A stretch of 64,000 nucleotides of DNA from Diadophis punctatus similis. Its lineage: Eukaryota; Chordata; Lepidosauria; Squamata; Dipsadidae. This document shows, in pieces, positions 20,173 through 31,930 of the stretch. The position numbers and the translations under genes were made by a program. Under the pieces are notes generated by a model, which saw only the letters and a list, made by a program, of their open reading frames with translations, was not told the DNA's origin and did no database searches. The stretch's first letter is position 1, and each line of letters opens with the position of its first letter. The stretch is taken from NCBI GenBank assembly GCA_023053685.1, contig JALIGW010000005.1, positions 29,540,480 through 29,604,479 on the forward strand, given 5' to 3'.

Positions 20173-22116
20173 GTGGGCTATGAGCCAGGCTCAAAAGGGT
20201 ATCGCTTTAGCGATGGAAGTAAAAGGATAGTGATTTCAAGGTCTGCTAGTTTTGCAGAACAAAATTGGAACAGAATTGATGCAAATTCTGAAAATGTCTC
20301 ACTTAGTGACGGTGATCCACTTAGCGACGGTGATCCACTTAGTGACAATAACTCATTTAATGATGGTGAATCATTTACTGAAGGTGTCTATGTTCAGGGA
20401 GGAGAGTCTGAACAAGATATGAAGACAGAAAAGCTTGAAACACAAGTACAGGCAATGCCACGTAGGTCAGAGCGTAGTAACAGAGGGGTACCGCCAGACA
20501 GGTATTCTGCCAGTAAAGTTAAAGTGTGTAATGTGTGGTATGAGCCAAGAAACTATAAGGAAGTATTGGCATTACTAAAAGTTGAACAAGAAAAGTGGAA
20601 GGAAGCCATGGATAAAGAGATGAAATCCATGGGAGATCATGAAGTGTTCACATCTGTGACTTTGCCACAGGGTACCAAGGCTGTAGGATGTAAGTGGGTA
20701 TACAAGAAAAAGGTATTACCCAATAATGAAGTACAGTATAAGGCAAGGTTGGTGGCACAAGGTTTTTCTCAATTAAAGAATGTGCACTATGATGAGGTGT
20801 TCGCGCCAACTGTAAAAGGTGAGAGCATAAGACTAGCACTGGCATTAGCATCAGCATACAAGCATAGAATTTGGCATTTTGATATAACCACTGCATTTCT
20901 CAATGCTGAATTAGAGGAAGAAATTTATATGGTTCAAGCGCCAGGGTATGAAAATAAAAAACCTAACATGGTGTATAAATTGAACAAGGCCATTTATGGG
21001 CTGAAGCAGTCAGCCAGAAATTGGAATATCTGTCTAGATACTGCATTGAAAGGTCTTGGGTTCAAGAGTTGCAAAGCTGATGGTTGCATATACACTGGAA
21101 AGTTACAAGGTGGGAATTGTCTACTATTAGCATTTGTGGATGATCTTTGTTTCATTGCAAAGGATGCATCACAAGTTGAAGAATTTACTAATAAGTTAGA
21201 AAAGAAATTTGAATTAAAGAATTTGGGAGAAATAAAGAATTATCTCGGTGTAGAGATACAAAAAACTGAAAAGGGTTATATTCTCAGTCAAAGGAGAAAA
21301 ATTGAACAATTATTAGAGAAGTATAACATGAAAGATTGTAATATTGCTCCTACACCTATGAGCACAGATTTTTACAATAGTTTGGGTGAGGACAAAAGTG
21401 AAGCCTGTGATCAGGAGATATATCACTCTGCAATAGGGAGTCTGTTATATCTGTCACAGTGGTCCAGACCAGACATAGCTTGTGCAGTGAGCATCTTAAG
21501 TCGCTTTACTGCTACACCTACAAAGTTGCATTGGATGGGTGTGAAAAGAATTCTCAGGTATTTGAAGGGAACTGTGAATTTGGGTCTTCAAATAAAGGTC
21601 ACTGAAGAATTAAAATTGAAATGTTATGTTGATAGTGATTATGCAAATGATGTAAAAACCAGAAAGTCTAATTCTGGAATTGTAATAATGTTTGGAGGGG
21701 CTTTAATTGGTTGGAAGTCCAGAAAACAAACAACGGTTGCTATTTCAACTGCTGAAGCAGAGTTTATTGCATTGTCTGAGTTATGTTCTGAAGTAGTTTG
21801 GTATGTACAGTTGTTACAAGATTTAAATGTAAATGTAAATGAAGCTGTAACTGTTTATGAAGATAATGCTGCTTGTATAAAAATGGCAACAGGTGACAGA
21901 GTGAAGAACAGAAGTAAACATGTGGACATTAAGTATTGTAATGTCAGGGAAGCTGTAAAAGAAAAATTGATAAGTTTACATCATTGTTCTTCAGAGGATA
22001 ATTTAGCAGACATGATGACCAAACCATTGGGTGGCGTCCATTATAGGAAATGTTTAAATCCAATAGGTCTGGTGTCTCTCCCAGTAATGAAGGGAGGAGT
22101 GTTGGAATATTCATGA
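20173..22116 (+). CDS. Copia reverse transcriptase-RNase H (647 aa open frame)
   Basis: Synthesises cDNA of the element in the particle. Numbering starts from the ATG at 20173, which is internal; the frame is really a continuation of the integrase C-terminus from about 20093. An acidic, partly repeated linker (LSDGDP units, 44-71) precedes RT. RT motifs: KARLVAQGF at 190-198, HFDITTAFLNA at 235-245 with catalytic D237, YGLKQSARNW at 275-284, and FVDD at 321-324, the variant of the usual YVDD box. RNase H: YVDSDYA at 485-491, AEAEF at 527-531, EDNAA at 563-567, and NLADMMTKPL near 610-619. The stop codon (22114-22116) lies inside the 3' LTR. No internal stop is present, so the domain looks recently functional. 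Confidence 0.95.
   Translation: MGYEPGSKGYRFSDGSKRIVISRSASFAEQNWNRIDANSENVSLSDGDPLSDGDPLSDNNSFNDGESFTEGVYVQGGESEQDMKTEKLETQVQAMPRRSERSNRGVPPDRYSASKVKVCNVWYEPRNYKEVLALLKVEQEKWKEAMDKEMKSMGDHEVFTSVTLPQGTKAVGCKWVYKKKVLPNNEVQYKARLVAQGFSQLKNVHYDEVFAPTVKGESIRLALALASAYKHRIWHFDITTAFLNAELEEEIYMVQAPGYENKKPNMVYKLNKAIYGLKQSARNWNICLDTALKGLGFKSCKADGCIYTGKLQGGNCLLLAFVDDLCFIAKDASQVEEFTNKLEKKFELKNLGEIKNYLGVEIQKTEKGYILSQRRKIEQLLEKYNMKDCNIAPTPMSTDFYNSLGEDKSEACDQEIYHSAIGSLLYLSQWSRPDIACAVSILSRFTATPTKLHWMGVKRILRYLKGTVNLGLQIKVTEELKLKCYVDSDYANDVKTRKSNSGIVIMFGGALIGWKSRKQTTVAISTAEAEFIALSELCSEVVWYVQLLQDLNVNVNEAVTVYEDNAACIKMATGDRVKNRSKHVDIKYCNVREAVKEKLISLHHCSSEDNLADMMTKPLGGVHYRKCLNPIGLVSLPVMKGGVLEYS
22090..22099 (+). promoter_or_regulatory. 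Polypurine tract
   Basis: AAGGGAGGAG directly precedes the 3' LTR, the expected place and composition for the plus-strand primer. It overlaps the end of the RNase H reading frame. Confidence 0.9.
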
Positions 22117-22363
22117 CTGGGAGAGCCATGTGATTGAGTCAGCCAATCTGGCTGAAGTGTTATTTGAGCATGTCCAGAAACTTAGCAAGAAGAAGGGCGT
22201 GGTTTAGTCTGTCCACCATTAAAGCTTGCTATGAAAACATCTCAACATGTGGTGAAACAAAGTGTGGTATTGTAAATGTTTTATTCTACTTATAAAGAAG
22301 TTATTTGAATCAGCAAAATGCAGTTATCTTTTGAAGCTTCTGATTTATTGCGTAACTCTGACA
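22100..22363 (+). repeat. 3' LTR of the copia element
   Basis: 264 bp, reading the same as the 5' LTR throughout. ATTAAA at 22218-22223. Confidence 0.95.
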
Positions 22364-22368
22364 GCATT
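22364..22368 (+). repeat. Target site duplication (right), GCATT
   Basis: Identical to 17744-17748. Confidence 0.9.
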
Positions 22369-22554
22369 CTACACTGAAGGCAAGCAGGCCTGGCTGTACC
22401 TTGGTGGGAGACCACTGAAAAAGATCTAGAAGCTTCTTTGAAATCTGTAAAGAACAAGTTTGTATTTATTTGAAGATCTATCAAATAAATAGCAGAATCA
22501 AGTGAATTCTCTCAAATTCAATTTTTCACTATTTCTCTTGACTTAGGCAGCCCT

Positions 22555-22791
22555 TTCACATATTATATTATATTATTTATTATTTATAACCTGCCTTTAT
22601 TATTTTAACAAATAATGTAAGATGGCGGATATATCCAACATCTTTCCTCTTATTTTCCAGACAACAACCTTTTGAGATAGGTTGAACTATGAGAGAACGA
22701 CCAGCTGGCTTTCATGGCTAAAGCAGGATTTGAACTCACCATCTCCTGCTTTCTAGTATAGTACTTTAACTACTAGATCAAACTGTTTCTC
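22555..22791 (-). mobile_element. tRNA-derived SINE, MIR-like, degraded
   Basis: Reverse-strand copy of the family at 45356-45612. It has AGCAGGATTTGAACTCACCA (B-box region) and, at the left, ATAACCTGCCTTTATTATTT, the complement of the L2-like tail. Confidence 0.7.
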
Positions 22792-23837
22792 GTTATGATT
22801 ATCTGATTATTGAATTTCTGGGTATACCTGCTTGTTTTCATTTTTAGATGTATAGAAAGAGAAATAATATGTGTCTTGGAAAATCTTCTGAAACCAGACA
22901 AGTCTAAATCAGTGGAAATATTTAAATTTATATACATATACACTTTGTGGTGGTAGCTACCTTAGCCAAAACCTTTGCTGTCCTGCAAATATATCTTCAA
23001 ACATTTTAAAAACCAAAAGCATTCAACAGTATGATTTCTCTCTCCCAATGTAATGTAACTTTATATCAGGGCTGGTATAGTCAATGTGCAGAGTACTGTT
23101 CTGGCCAACAAAATAACACTATATAAAGAAACCTATTACCAGGGAATTTGAGATGTACTGTTTTTCAATGGATATTTTTCTGTAATATTGCTAGCAACCA
23201 TTATTAAATTGGTCTAAGGAAACTGGAATATTGTATGTTCCAAATGTATTTTAACAGGGCAGAAATGTCTCTCTGCAGCCTAAATCCTGTTTCCTCCAGC
23301 CTTTGGAATATGAAATCCTTTAGTAAAAGGAAAGAGGTAAATGCAGGGGTGGGTTTTTTTTTTTTTTTTTTTGCAACTCTTCCTTTACATTCAGAAAGAC
23401 CAGGAGAGAGAGTCCCGGCCTGCAAATTTAGCCATAGGAGGCAGATGCTTCTGTGTTTATAAAGAAAACAAATGTTGCATAGATATCACTGTTTCCCAAA
23501 GTTATGTCATCCAAAGGAAAATAAATCATGTCTACGTTTCAGGAAAGTGGGAAGCAGCATTGCCTGCGGCCAAAAATGATGTGATAGATTAAAGAGCTAT
23601 GCGCTGCAACCAAATGGCATTTTTGAAAAAAAGGAAAGTTCTGGATCTGTAGGAAATCAAAAAATTTGGATAATAATCTGGAGAATTATTTCTAACTGAC
23701 ACTGGCTTCCTGTTATACCTCTGTTCAACTGAGTATGAAGCTGTGGCTTCAAATACTCATCAGATATCTGAGAAACACCTACTATAGAAGTTTATTATAA
23801 AATTATCTGCTCATAAAATTATCTGCTACAATGTCCT
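22792..23837. other. No recognisable gene or repeat
   Basis: AT-rich sequence with an uninterrupted run of about 21 T at 23352-23372. Confidence 0.5.
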
Positions 23838-24215
23838 TCCTGTCAACGACTACTTCAGCTTCAACCACAACAATACACGAGCACACAACAGATACAAACT
23901 CAAAGTGAACCGCTCCAAACTTGACTGTAGAAAATACGACTTTAGCAACAGAGTGGTAAATGCCTGGAACTCACTACCTGATATTGTGGTTTCGTCACCA
24001 AACCCCCAAAACTTTACCCTTAGACTGTCCACTGTTGACCTCACCCGATTCCTAAGAGATCAGTAAGGGGCGTGCATAAGTGCACCAGCGTGCCTACTGT
24101 CCCTGTCCTAATGTTCCCTCTTATCAGTACTCATTTTATGTATATAAACAATGCTATATCTATGTATATTACCAACACGTACTTGACAAAAATAAATAAA
24201 TAAAATAAAATAAAT
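23838..24215 (+). pseudogene. Non-LTR retrotransposon ORF C-terminus and 3' tail
   Basis: An open stretch on + encodes NDYFSFNHNNTRAHNRYKLK, then RSKLDCRKYDFSNRVVNAWN and SLPDIVV, stopping at TAA 24064-24066. The FS.RVVN.WN.LP pattern is common to the end of several LINE polymerases (CR1/L2/Jockey group). A 3' tail of AAATAAAT repeats ends the copy near 24215. The exact family is unresolved. Confidence 0.65.
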
Positions 24216-24584
24216 AAATTATGGCTAGATCAGGATGAATCTTTCTATAGTCCTTCCTTTACCTTTGCTCCAGATTCTGAAAGCTGGGTCATAACAGCAG
24301 GTAACCTATGAATATGATCAGTGGGATTGTGTTTTCCCCCCTTGCATTCAGAAAGGCAGATGCTTCCACAATGGGATCTTCCGCCACAAGGCTTATACTC
24401 TATCGAACATAATTTTCTGTCTTCTCCCTCCAGGTGGCCACATACCGTGGTTGAAAATGTCCAACATATCTTATTTGATTGATCCATTCCAAACACCTGA
24501 GACACCCAGGGTGGCTTCAGAGGAAGCTTAGAGATTTCTCCAAAACTCTGTTACATACAGTAGGTCGGCTGAGGTTGTTGATAC
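24216..24584. other. No supported feature
   Basis: No family recognised. It may include the more decayed 5' part of the L2 copy that follows. Confidence 0.4.
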
Positions 24585-25421
24585 AGCTTACAATGAGCAG
24601 GTGGCGGGGGGCCATGGACCAAACTGCATCTGTGCAAACTTTCTCTCTGTGTGGAGAGCCCCATGGTTTACTGAATGATTCAGAGAGATGAAGCAACGTA
24701 AGAGATACCTACAGTGCTACTGGAGGAAGACAAGGAGTGAGGCTGATCTAGAAGAGGTAAGAGATTTCCTATATTAGTCCTATATACGTCCTATATTAGG
24801 ACTTATCTGGTGATCATAAGGTCGGTGAAGCATAATTACATCTTTGCTCTCATTGCATCAGTAGATAGCCAAGTAGGCTTTTTTCTTTTAAGTGTAGCCC
24901 TTGCAGGTTCACTGTGAAAAATACTCTTGGTATCTGTCAGATAAAGTCAGTCCACTTTGCTTGGAGTTGGATTCTGGCTGGGCAGATCCTTTGGAGATGA
25001 CAGAGACATGTCTGAGCCTTGTTATCCAGGAAGAGTTTGAGTCAGTTTCTCACGAAGAAGTGGATAGGGTCATTGCTACCTATGCCCCTCCTGGTTGGTT
25101 AAGGCTTTCTGGGAGGTGGCAGGTGGTTGGGTACAAGTGGTGATTAATGTCTCTTTGTGGGAGAGGGTGGTACAGCCTGCCCTGAAGGAGTTGATGGTAT
25201 ACAATTTCTCAAAAGGCCATCCTCTTGTATTAGGCAACTTTCACCCAGTCTTCAATTTTCTCTGTTTAGGGAAAGTTGAAGAGAAAGTGGTTGGCACACA
25301 GCTACAGCCATGAATTAAGTGGACTATCTGGACCCTCTTCAATCTGGGTTCAGGCCTGGGCACAACACTAAAACGGCATTGGTCGCATTTGTTGATGACC
25401 TTTGGAGAGCTTGATAGGGAG
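24585..25421 (+). pseudogene. L2 LINE ORF2, decayed reverse transcriptase region (first part)
   Basis: Frame-shifted but recognisable: KRYLQCYWRKTRSEADLEE, then EEVDRVIATYAPPG, then VINVSLWERVVQPALKEL, then LGKVEEKVVGTQLQP, then a stretch like FNLGSGLGTTLK and LLMTFGELDRE. This is the order of the L2 reverse transcriptase. The sequence stops at 25421, where a hAT MITE has inserted, and resumes at 25704. Confidence 0.65.
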
Positions 25422-25703
25422 CAGTGGTGGGTTGCTACCACTGGACCGGTTCGGACCGGTTCGCGTGAACTGGTGACAGAAATTTGGCCACGTTCACCGA
25501 ACCGTAGCGAAGGCCGGCTTGCCACACCCCCAAACCGGTTCTCTGGTCAGCTCTGCTTGAAAGCGGCTGGCAAATAACCCTCTGTGCATGCGCAAAGGCT
25601 TCTGCGCATACGCAGAGGGTCAGTACCCGGATGTGATGCACTTCCAACGCGACGCGTGCACTTCCGAACCGGTAGGGAAGGTAAGAGAAACAACTCACCC
25701 CTG
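25422..25703. mobile_element. hAT MITE, family A relative, inside an L2 copy
   Basis: 282 bp, starting CAGTGGTGGGTTGCTACC and ending CAACTCACCCCTG. Flanks ATAGGGAG (25414-25421) and ATATGGAG (25704-25711) match in 7 of 8 positions. It contains GTGCATGCGCAAAG and CTGCGCATACGCAGAG, paired NRF1-like motifs. Confidence 0.8.
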
Positions 25704-25895
25704 ATATGGAGGTGATGCAACCATTCTGGCCTCCTGGACCTCTCAACGGACTTTGATACTATGACCATAGTATCCTTCTGGACTGGCTTTGGAGGGTTGG
25801 GTATGAGAGGCACCTGAGTTATGGTAGTTCTCCTCCTTGTGTTTGTGGGAGGGGAGAGGTCAAGTCATGGGCCCCTGAAATGTGGGGTGCTAGAG
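25704..25895 (+). pseudogene. L2 LINE ORF2 fragment (continuation)
   Basis: Continues the L2 reverse transcriptase with a stretch like LDLSTDFDTMTIVSFWTGFG, equivalent to the LDLSAAFDTVDH region of RT that carries a catalytic aspartate. The copy fades out after about 25895. Confidence 0.6.
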
Positions 25896-26030
25896 GGGAA
25901 TTGGCAACTTGCAGCCTGTAGATAATATGTAGCCCTTTTTTTCCTTCCAAGCCCAGAAACCCTGAAGATTATACATCCAATATCTGGTTTAAAACTCCAT
26001 TGTAAATATCCAGCATGTGTGTGTGTATAA

Positions 26031-26256
26031 GAGCCGAGGTGGCGCAGTGGTTAAAGTGCAGCACTGCAGTTCAGCAGTTCAGCTGTTCAAATCTCACCGG
26101 CTCAAGGTTGACTCAGCCTTCCATCCTTCTGAGGTCGGTAAAATGAGGACCCAGATTGTTGGGGGCAATATGCTGAACTCGGTAAACCGCTTAGAGAGGG
26201 CTGTAAAAGCACTATGAAGCGGTATATAAGTCTAAGTGCTATTGCTAAGTGCTATT
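26031..26256 (+). mobile_element. tRNA-headed squamate SINE, full length
   Basis: Same family as 14430-14659, starting GAGCCGAGGTGGCGCAGTGG. The tail outer stem CCGCTT/AAGCGG is intact. Confidence 0.9.
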
Positions 26257-29200
26257 TTTTTCTTAAAGAGAAGACAAACTAGAATAAGTGCATTAAGCCT
26301 CTAATAGGAATAAGCATAACTTTTTTACTTTCAGAAAGCCTCCCTAAACTTCTAAAAATATTATTTTTAAAAAAATCTGGAGTAGAAAAAGCCATCTTGT
26401 GCTTTCATGTTGTTATGTCACCACCACATTCCCTGTAAGAACTGTAAAAAAAGGGTTTAAGTAAGGTTTTCAGCTTAGAATGCCTAACTTAGTAACATAT
26501 TGCCTCGCTATACGTTGACATCTTTTGGTTCTATATTTTTTTGAGCACATAATGCAAGTAAATGAAGAATTATTACATTGGATGGGGAAAAAATCGCAAC
26601 ACTTCACAGCAATATCATTGTAATTATAAAGTTTCTCATTTTTAATATGTAAAGCATTGTCCCCAAATCAGTTGGCACCATCTGTTTGGATGAAGGAAGT
26701 AGGAAAAATAAATGCAAACTTCTGAGCAACAAATCTAGTATTTGTACCAATACTATGCTGGAATGTACTTTGCAGTTTCTAAAAGTTTCCCCCCCCCCAC
26801 TCTTGCTAAAGAAACTTTTAATTTTGTACCTTATTCTCAGGCTGCTGAGAATGTCTTTCGAACTTCCCTTGACATTGCTTCCAACTTACTATTAGAGATT
26901 GCAACCTGCTAGTTTTATTGTTTTTCTGTAACTGCATATTTCTAGCAGTCTAAAACTCCCTGGCTGACCACACTACCCGTTGTGGGGAAAAAACTCAATA
27001 GAGGAGTTATCATTATCAGTTTCCTTGGGATTTAAGTGTGGGAAACAAGGGAGGCTACAAACTGCTGGCAAAATGATAACAGAAGAGCAAACACACAAAT
27101 TCTTCCATCACCTTGAATGTAAGTAAGACAAAAACATTGCTCATTGTCCTATACAAATTTGACCGGAATCATCCTGTCTTGAAAGAAATTTTGAAAGGAC
27201 ATTATTATCTTTCATCAAGTTCAGTGACAACTGTTAGGGAAAAAAACACAGAAGAATGTTTTCTGCGTAACATTAATCTGGATGGTAGATATATACAAGT
27301 GGAACCCAGACTTCCTATGCTGAGACTCTACTACTGCAGGGAGGTTCACATGACCTCTCTAAAGTGCTGAGAGAATGCATGGGGAGATACGGTTACACAG
27401 GCTTTCGGTTACACTTCCAGCAGTCACACAGTTGTTCTTCCTTGGCAACAAACTGTCCAAACTTTAGAGTTGGGAAAGGGCTCCAAGTCTCTCTGAGCAT
27501 CTCCAAATAAGGGAGAACTTACCTAAATTCCATACTAACAATAGCGTGATGGAGTATCTATACTTACATAGGTGTAAATATCACACCTATGTAAACCTTT
27601 CACATTTCATGCTGGTAAAATACAAGAAAGTGATTCTGCAACTCAAAGTATTCTTTGATTATAAAAACAGAGAGGTCAACATTAGTCCATATTGCCCCAG
27701 AGCCCCTTCCGACACCAGTATTCACCGGTTGCATAGTTGTCTGACTAAAGCCTCAAATGTTGATGGTACATCTAGTGCTACATTAGAATGTATATCTGAT
27801 GAATAATATTTTGTTATACTTTGTTGATGCCGCAGCAAAACAGACCCCAGGTGTCACAAACTGCCAGATGCTTCTCCTTAATAATCTGCCACTCCTGTTT
27901 AATACAGTCCCAGAAGAGACATCTAACAGCATGATGAGGCATTATCTATTAGGCCAAACACAAGGTTTCTACTCTAAGGAGCCTCCAATCCAAATTACAC
28001 CGATAACCTAATGAGACCATACACAACAGCAGCATAAAAGGGTGTGAGAGACAGAAGGGAGAATATCACACAAAATGAGAAATGGGCTCTTGAGGAAACA
28101 TAAATTATAGAGAACAGAGGCAGTATAATTAGGTATATTGCATTCTTAGGTGTAAGAAAGAAAGCAAAGAGATACTAATCACAGCCAAAGCATATATTGC
28201 AAAAACAGGGGGAAATGAGGTAAGCCATGATGGTCAGGTCAGCTTTTCCCTACCTGGGACCTCCCACTCCTCCCCAATTGTATGAGTTTTTAATTCTCAT
28301 AAGCCCCAGCCAGCAAACAGATGTTGTAAACTCAACATATCTCAACATACCAGATTAAGAAAAATTGATTTAGGCCAGGAAAACCTGACTCTTCTTGGGA
28401 CTAGGATAGATGTTCACTATGGAATTTCTGAATTCTATATGAGGCCATACATGAGGAGGACCATTTGGCCTAAGCTGGAGCTTAAGGAGTCTGCACATTT
28501 CAATACTTGCAAATAGCTTTTTTAAAAAAAAAAGATTTAAACCCTGTTCCACTTAAGGTTGAATGCCTGTGTGTCTTATTTTATTTTCACATGTTCTCAT
28601 TTATTTTATTTTGGTGGGCCTCCAACAGCTGGGAAAGGCCTGGGGCTTTCTATTCTCTGAAAGAGGCTGATGTGAGGAAGTATCTGAAAGAAAAATATAA
28701 AATGTCTATACTTGCTAGGGGAACTAAGACAAAAACCAGGTTCTGTGATTTTTTAAAGAAAACTAGAAGAAGGAAAAAGGTGAGAACAGAACTCATGAGT
28801 TTGAAAATATGAGATAATATAATTACAGCAGAGGTTTTACTCATGACAAGACTTGAACCACAAATTATAACTCTGTTTTATCCATCTTTATCTAGTACTG
28901 CTGACTAATGCATCCTAAAAAGGGAAATTATTGTAAAATATATATTTTATTGCAAGATTCTTGTCTCTTTATGCAGTACACTGTTGAAATGACCAGGATG
29001 CCTGAGAACAGCCATCAAAAGCTTCTTAGGTATTAGAGTTTTATAAAAAAAATGTTTCTCTGTCCAGTCTTTGCTTGGGAAAAAGTATAACTATTCGATT
29101 TTCTTTCCCTCCTCTCCATTTCTTCCACCATGAATAGCTCCACTTAGCCCACTCAGCAAGTCTTTTGGAAAATAACTAAGCGGATTTTCCTCTTCAGATT

Positions 29201-29675
29201 AAATGATCTCCAATGATCTCCCCCTGAGCAAATCAGCAGGAAGTTGAAACAGAAAAGAATAGATTGTGGTTCTAGTATGGGGAAAGATGGGTGCACTTAT
29301 TTCAACATCCTTGGGTATGTTATATATAAAGAAAGATGTGAGCTTCCATCCCTGAGGTTCATCTGAGATGGTTTCAGAAAGGCTGTTCTTTAAATCTGAA
29401 TTTAGTTGGCATTTTTCTTTTAGAGTATTATTTTTGTTTAATTTGTATTTATATTTGCTGCTTTGATTAGCATTTGGTATATCTACTAACAAAGTAAAAT
29501 AAAATGTAATTATGGGAGGATGAGTAAGATTGAAAATATTACAGATTGTATCTTACAGATTAAATAACAGCTTAATTTGTCTGGTCTATGCAATCCACTA
29601 AAACTTATTTCCTAGTTCAAGACTGTATCTATTGCCTTATTTAATGACCATTGAAGTCAAGTAGACAAATCATTA
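26257..29675. other. No recognisable gene or repeat (3.4 kb)
   Basis: The longest stretch without an assigned element. Open frames of up to about 100 codons occur (for example 28507-28812 on +), but I see no known family, no splice-bounded exon and no conservation that I can judge. Confidence 0.45.
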
Positions 29676-30023
29676 TGGATAGTTCTCAACTTACAACAGT
29701 TTAATAACTGTACAAAGTTATAACAGCAATGAAAAAAGTGACTTACGATTAGTCCTCACACTTACAATCGTCACAAGATCAAGTGATCAAAATTTGGGTG
29801 CTTGGCAACCGGTGCGTATTTATAACAGTTGCAGCATCCTAGAATTACGTGATCACCATTTGTGATCTTCCCAGGGGGCTTCCGACAAGCAAAATCAATG
29901 GTGAAAACCAGATTCGCTTAATGACCACAGCAATAAGGGTCATAAAACCAGGCCGAGTGACTTAACAACGGCATTGCTTAATGACTAAAGTTCCAGTCCC
30001 AATTGCGTCATACCCTGAGGACA
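29676..30023. mobile_element. TA-flanked MITE, family B
   Basis: Contains the family's internal order: GTTATAACAGC, GATCAAAATTTGGGTGCTTG, CACGATTT-like and GACAAGCAAAATCAATGG blocks. The ends (GTTCTCAACTTACAAC and CCTGAGGACAATCTG) are complementary but decayed. Confidence 0.7.
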
Positions 30024-31930
30024 ATCTGCATATCATCACGATCACTGATTTAGTATGGAGCCAAGACTATGGGTAAAATCTAATTTGCAAAAACAGGTTT
30101 CTGTCATTGCTAGTGGACCTGCTTTTTCTTGATACCTTCCACACATTCTCAGACTCCCCAACTGCTTGTTGCAGAGCTTAAAATCCTTCGCTGTAGGAAA
30201 GGAACTCTCTTTTCTGAACGCTGCTAATAGAAGCAATTTTGTTCCAATATGATTCAGAATATCAGTTTTCTATCCATGCATCATGAATTTTTCCATTATC
30301 CAAATTGATTGGACCAACTGATCTGATTTGACAACTCAAACTGCCAAAGCTTTGTCAAATCAGTTTGCTGCAACAAAACTATGCACAGGGCCATTGTCTG
30401 TGTGGAAACAGAGCCCCCGTGCCCCCTCTAAGTAATGCCCATGAAAGTTAAATACATAAATAAATAAATAACATATGCTATCAAATCTTGCAAAATTACG
30501 GGAAGTCATATGAGATCTCATCGATTGCCAAAATCCGATAAGTGTTCAGCCATTTTTAATTTGTCTTTTAATTTTATCTTTACATTATGTTAGCTAGTTC
30601 TTCCATTTGCACTAAATAGTTTAATGATATCTAACACCTACAAAGAAAGCCACCTGTTCTATTATTAATAAAACTAGTGGGGGATTTTCATCATACGTTT
30701 GCCAAGACTAAAGTGGTCATATACATCCCCCCATTTTCCCTTTTGCTCTGTTGTCTCAAATTCTTTTTGTAGAAAAAAAGTCTGCACTGATCATTATGCC
30801 TTAGCTCTCATTTTTTAAAGCTAATGAGCTTCTTTGTGATTCTTCCCTCTTTTGCTTTGAAAAAAAGTTTTTTTTTAAAAAAAAGAAGTCTAATGGTTGG
30901 CAGAGCACTTCAAATTGTAATCTAAATCCCTTAATGAAGTTCAACCATTAATGGAATTATCGTAATATTAACTTCATGTCCATTCTTTTTTTTCCCCATC
31001 CACATAATCTTTTAATAAAATTGGGATGGTGCAAAGGTAATACCAAAAGCTGTATTTTTCTCCATATGTAACATGTTTTCCCTTTTTAAAATTCTTTGAC
31101 ACATTTGGTGTCTTTTACCAAATACCTATTGGGATCACTCTTATTCACATCACTCCCTCTCACTTTTATTCTTCTGTACTATTAGATTTAGCTTTGATCT
31201 TTCCTTTTCTTTCTGCCTCTGCTCTACTACATTCAGCTGCAAAAAGCAAGAAGGATATTTGTTTAACTAAAGCATGTTGACTAGGTCTTTCTATCACTAG
31301 ATTTCCCTTCTTTCTACTATTGCTCTGTGGATATTTCTTTTTGATCTAAATTTAATAGGCTGTATTCTGCTCACTTGAAAAATATATTTTCCTAGCCATT
31401 CCATAGTAGTTGTGAACAACAAGTTGATAAGTCAAATAGAAAACCCCTAGAACTTAAATTCTACTCCTTACCACAAAACCCTCCCACCAAAAATTCTTTC
31501 TATTTACGATGATAATTCCAGATTTTATGAGCTTGACTGGTTTGCATTAACTTTTATAGTAGAAAAACATTTTAAAAACGAGAAGATTGTTTCAACTGCA
31601 CTGGCAGATTCTGCTTATTATTATATTTTTACTATTTAAATAGCAGATTAAATTTTTACTCAGTTGAAGGTCAAACTATGTTCCAGTAGAACTGCAAGAC
31701 TGCAATAGTTTAATTGGCAGAAAATAAAAATAATCAGTTAATTAATCCACAGAAGACCAAAGAGATGAATGAAAACTAAAATATTGCAGATGGAATTTTG
31801 TTCTGGCAAATAATAGCTTTCATTTATTAGATTCTGGCTTTTTTTAAAATCCTTTTATATCTTAAAAGAAATAAGGCATCTAGTTTGAAAGTTTGGTGGT
31901 CTGCAAATGTACTAACCTTTTTCTTCCACC
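30024..31930. other. No recognisable gene or repeat
   Basis: AT-rich sequence with short A/T homopolymers; no supported coding region. Confidence 0.45.

Larger units (their letters stand above)
17749..22363 (+). mobile_element. Ty1/copia LTR retrotransposon, structurally complete
   Basis: The 4615-bp element has, in order: 264-bp LTR, tRNA primer site, 116-bp leader, Gag with zinc knuckle, protease, integrase, reverse transcriptase, RNase H, polypurine tract, 264-bp LTR. Integrase before reverse transcriptase is diagnostic for Ty1/copia as opposed to Gypsy or retroviruses. The LTRs read as identical by eye and the duplication is perfect, so the insertion is young. The coding frame is broken once (see 20087-20092). 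Copia elements are scarce in vertebrates compared with LINEs. Confidence 0.97.

Noticed and set aside
28507..28812. Possible small gene of 101 codons
   Set aside because: Starts next to an A-rich run, is overlapped by a - strand frame, and has no recognisable domain, promoter or splice context.
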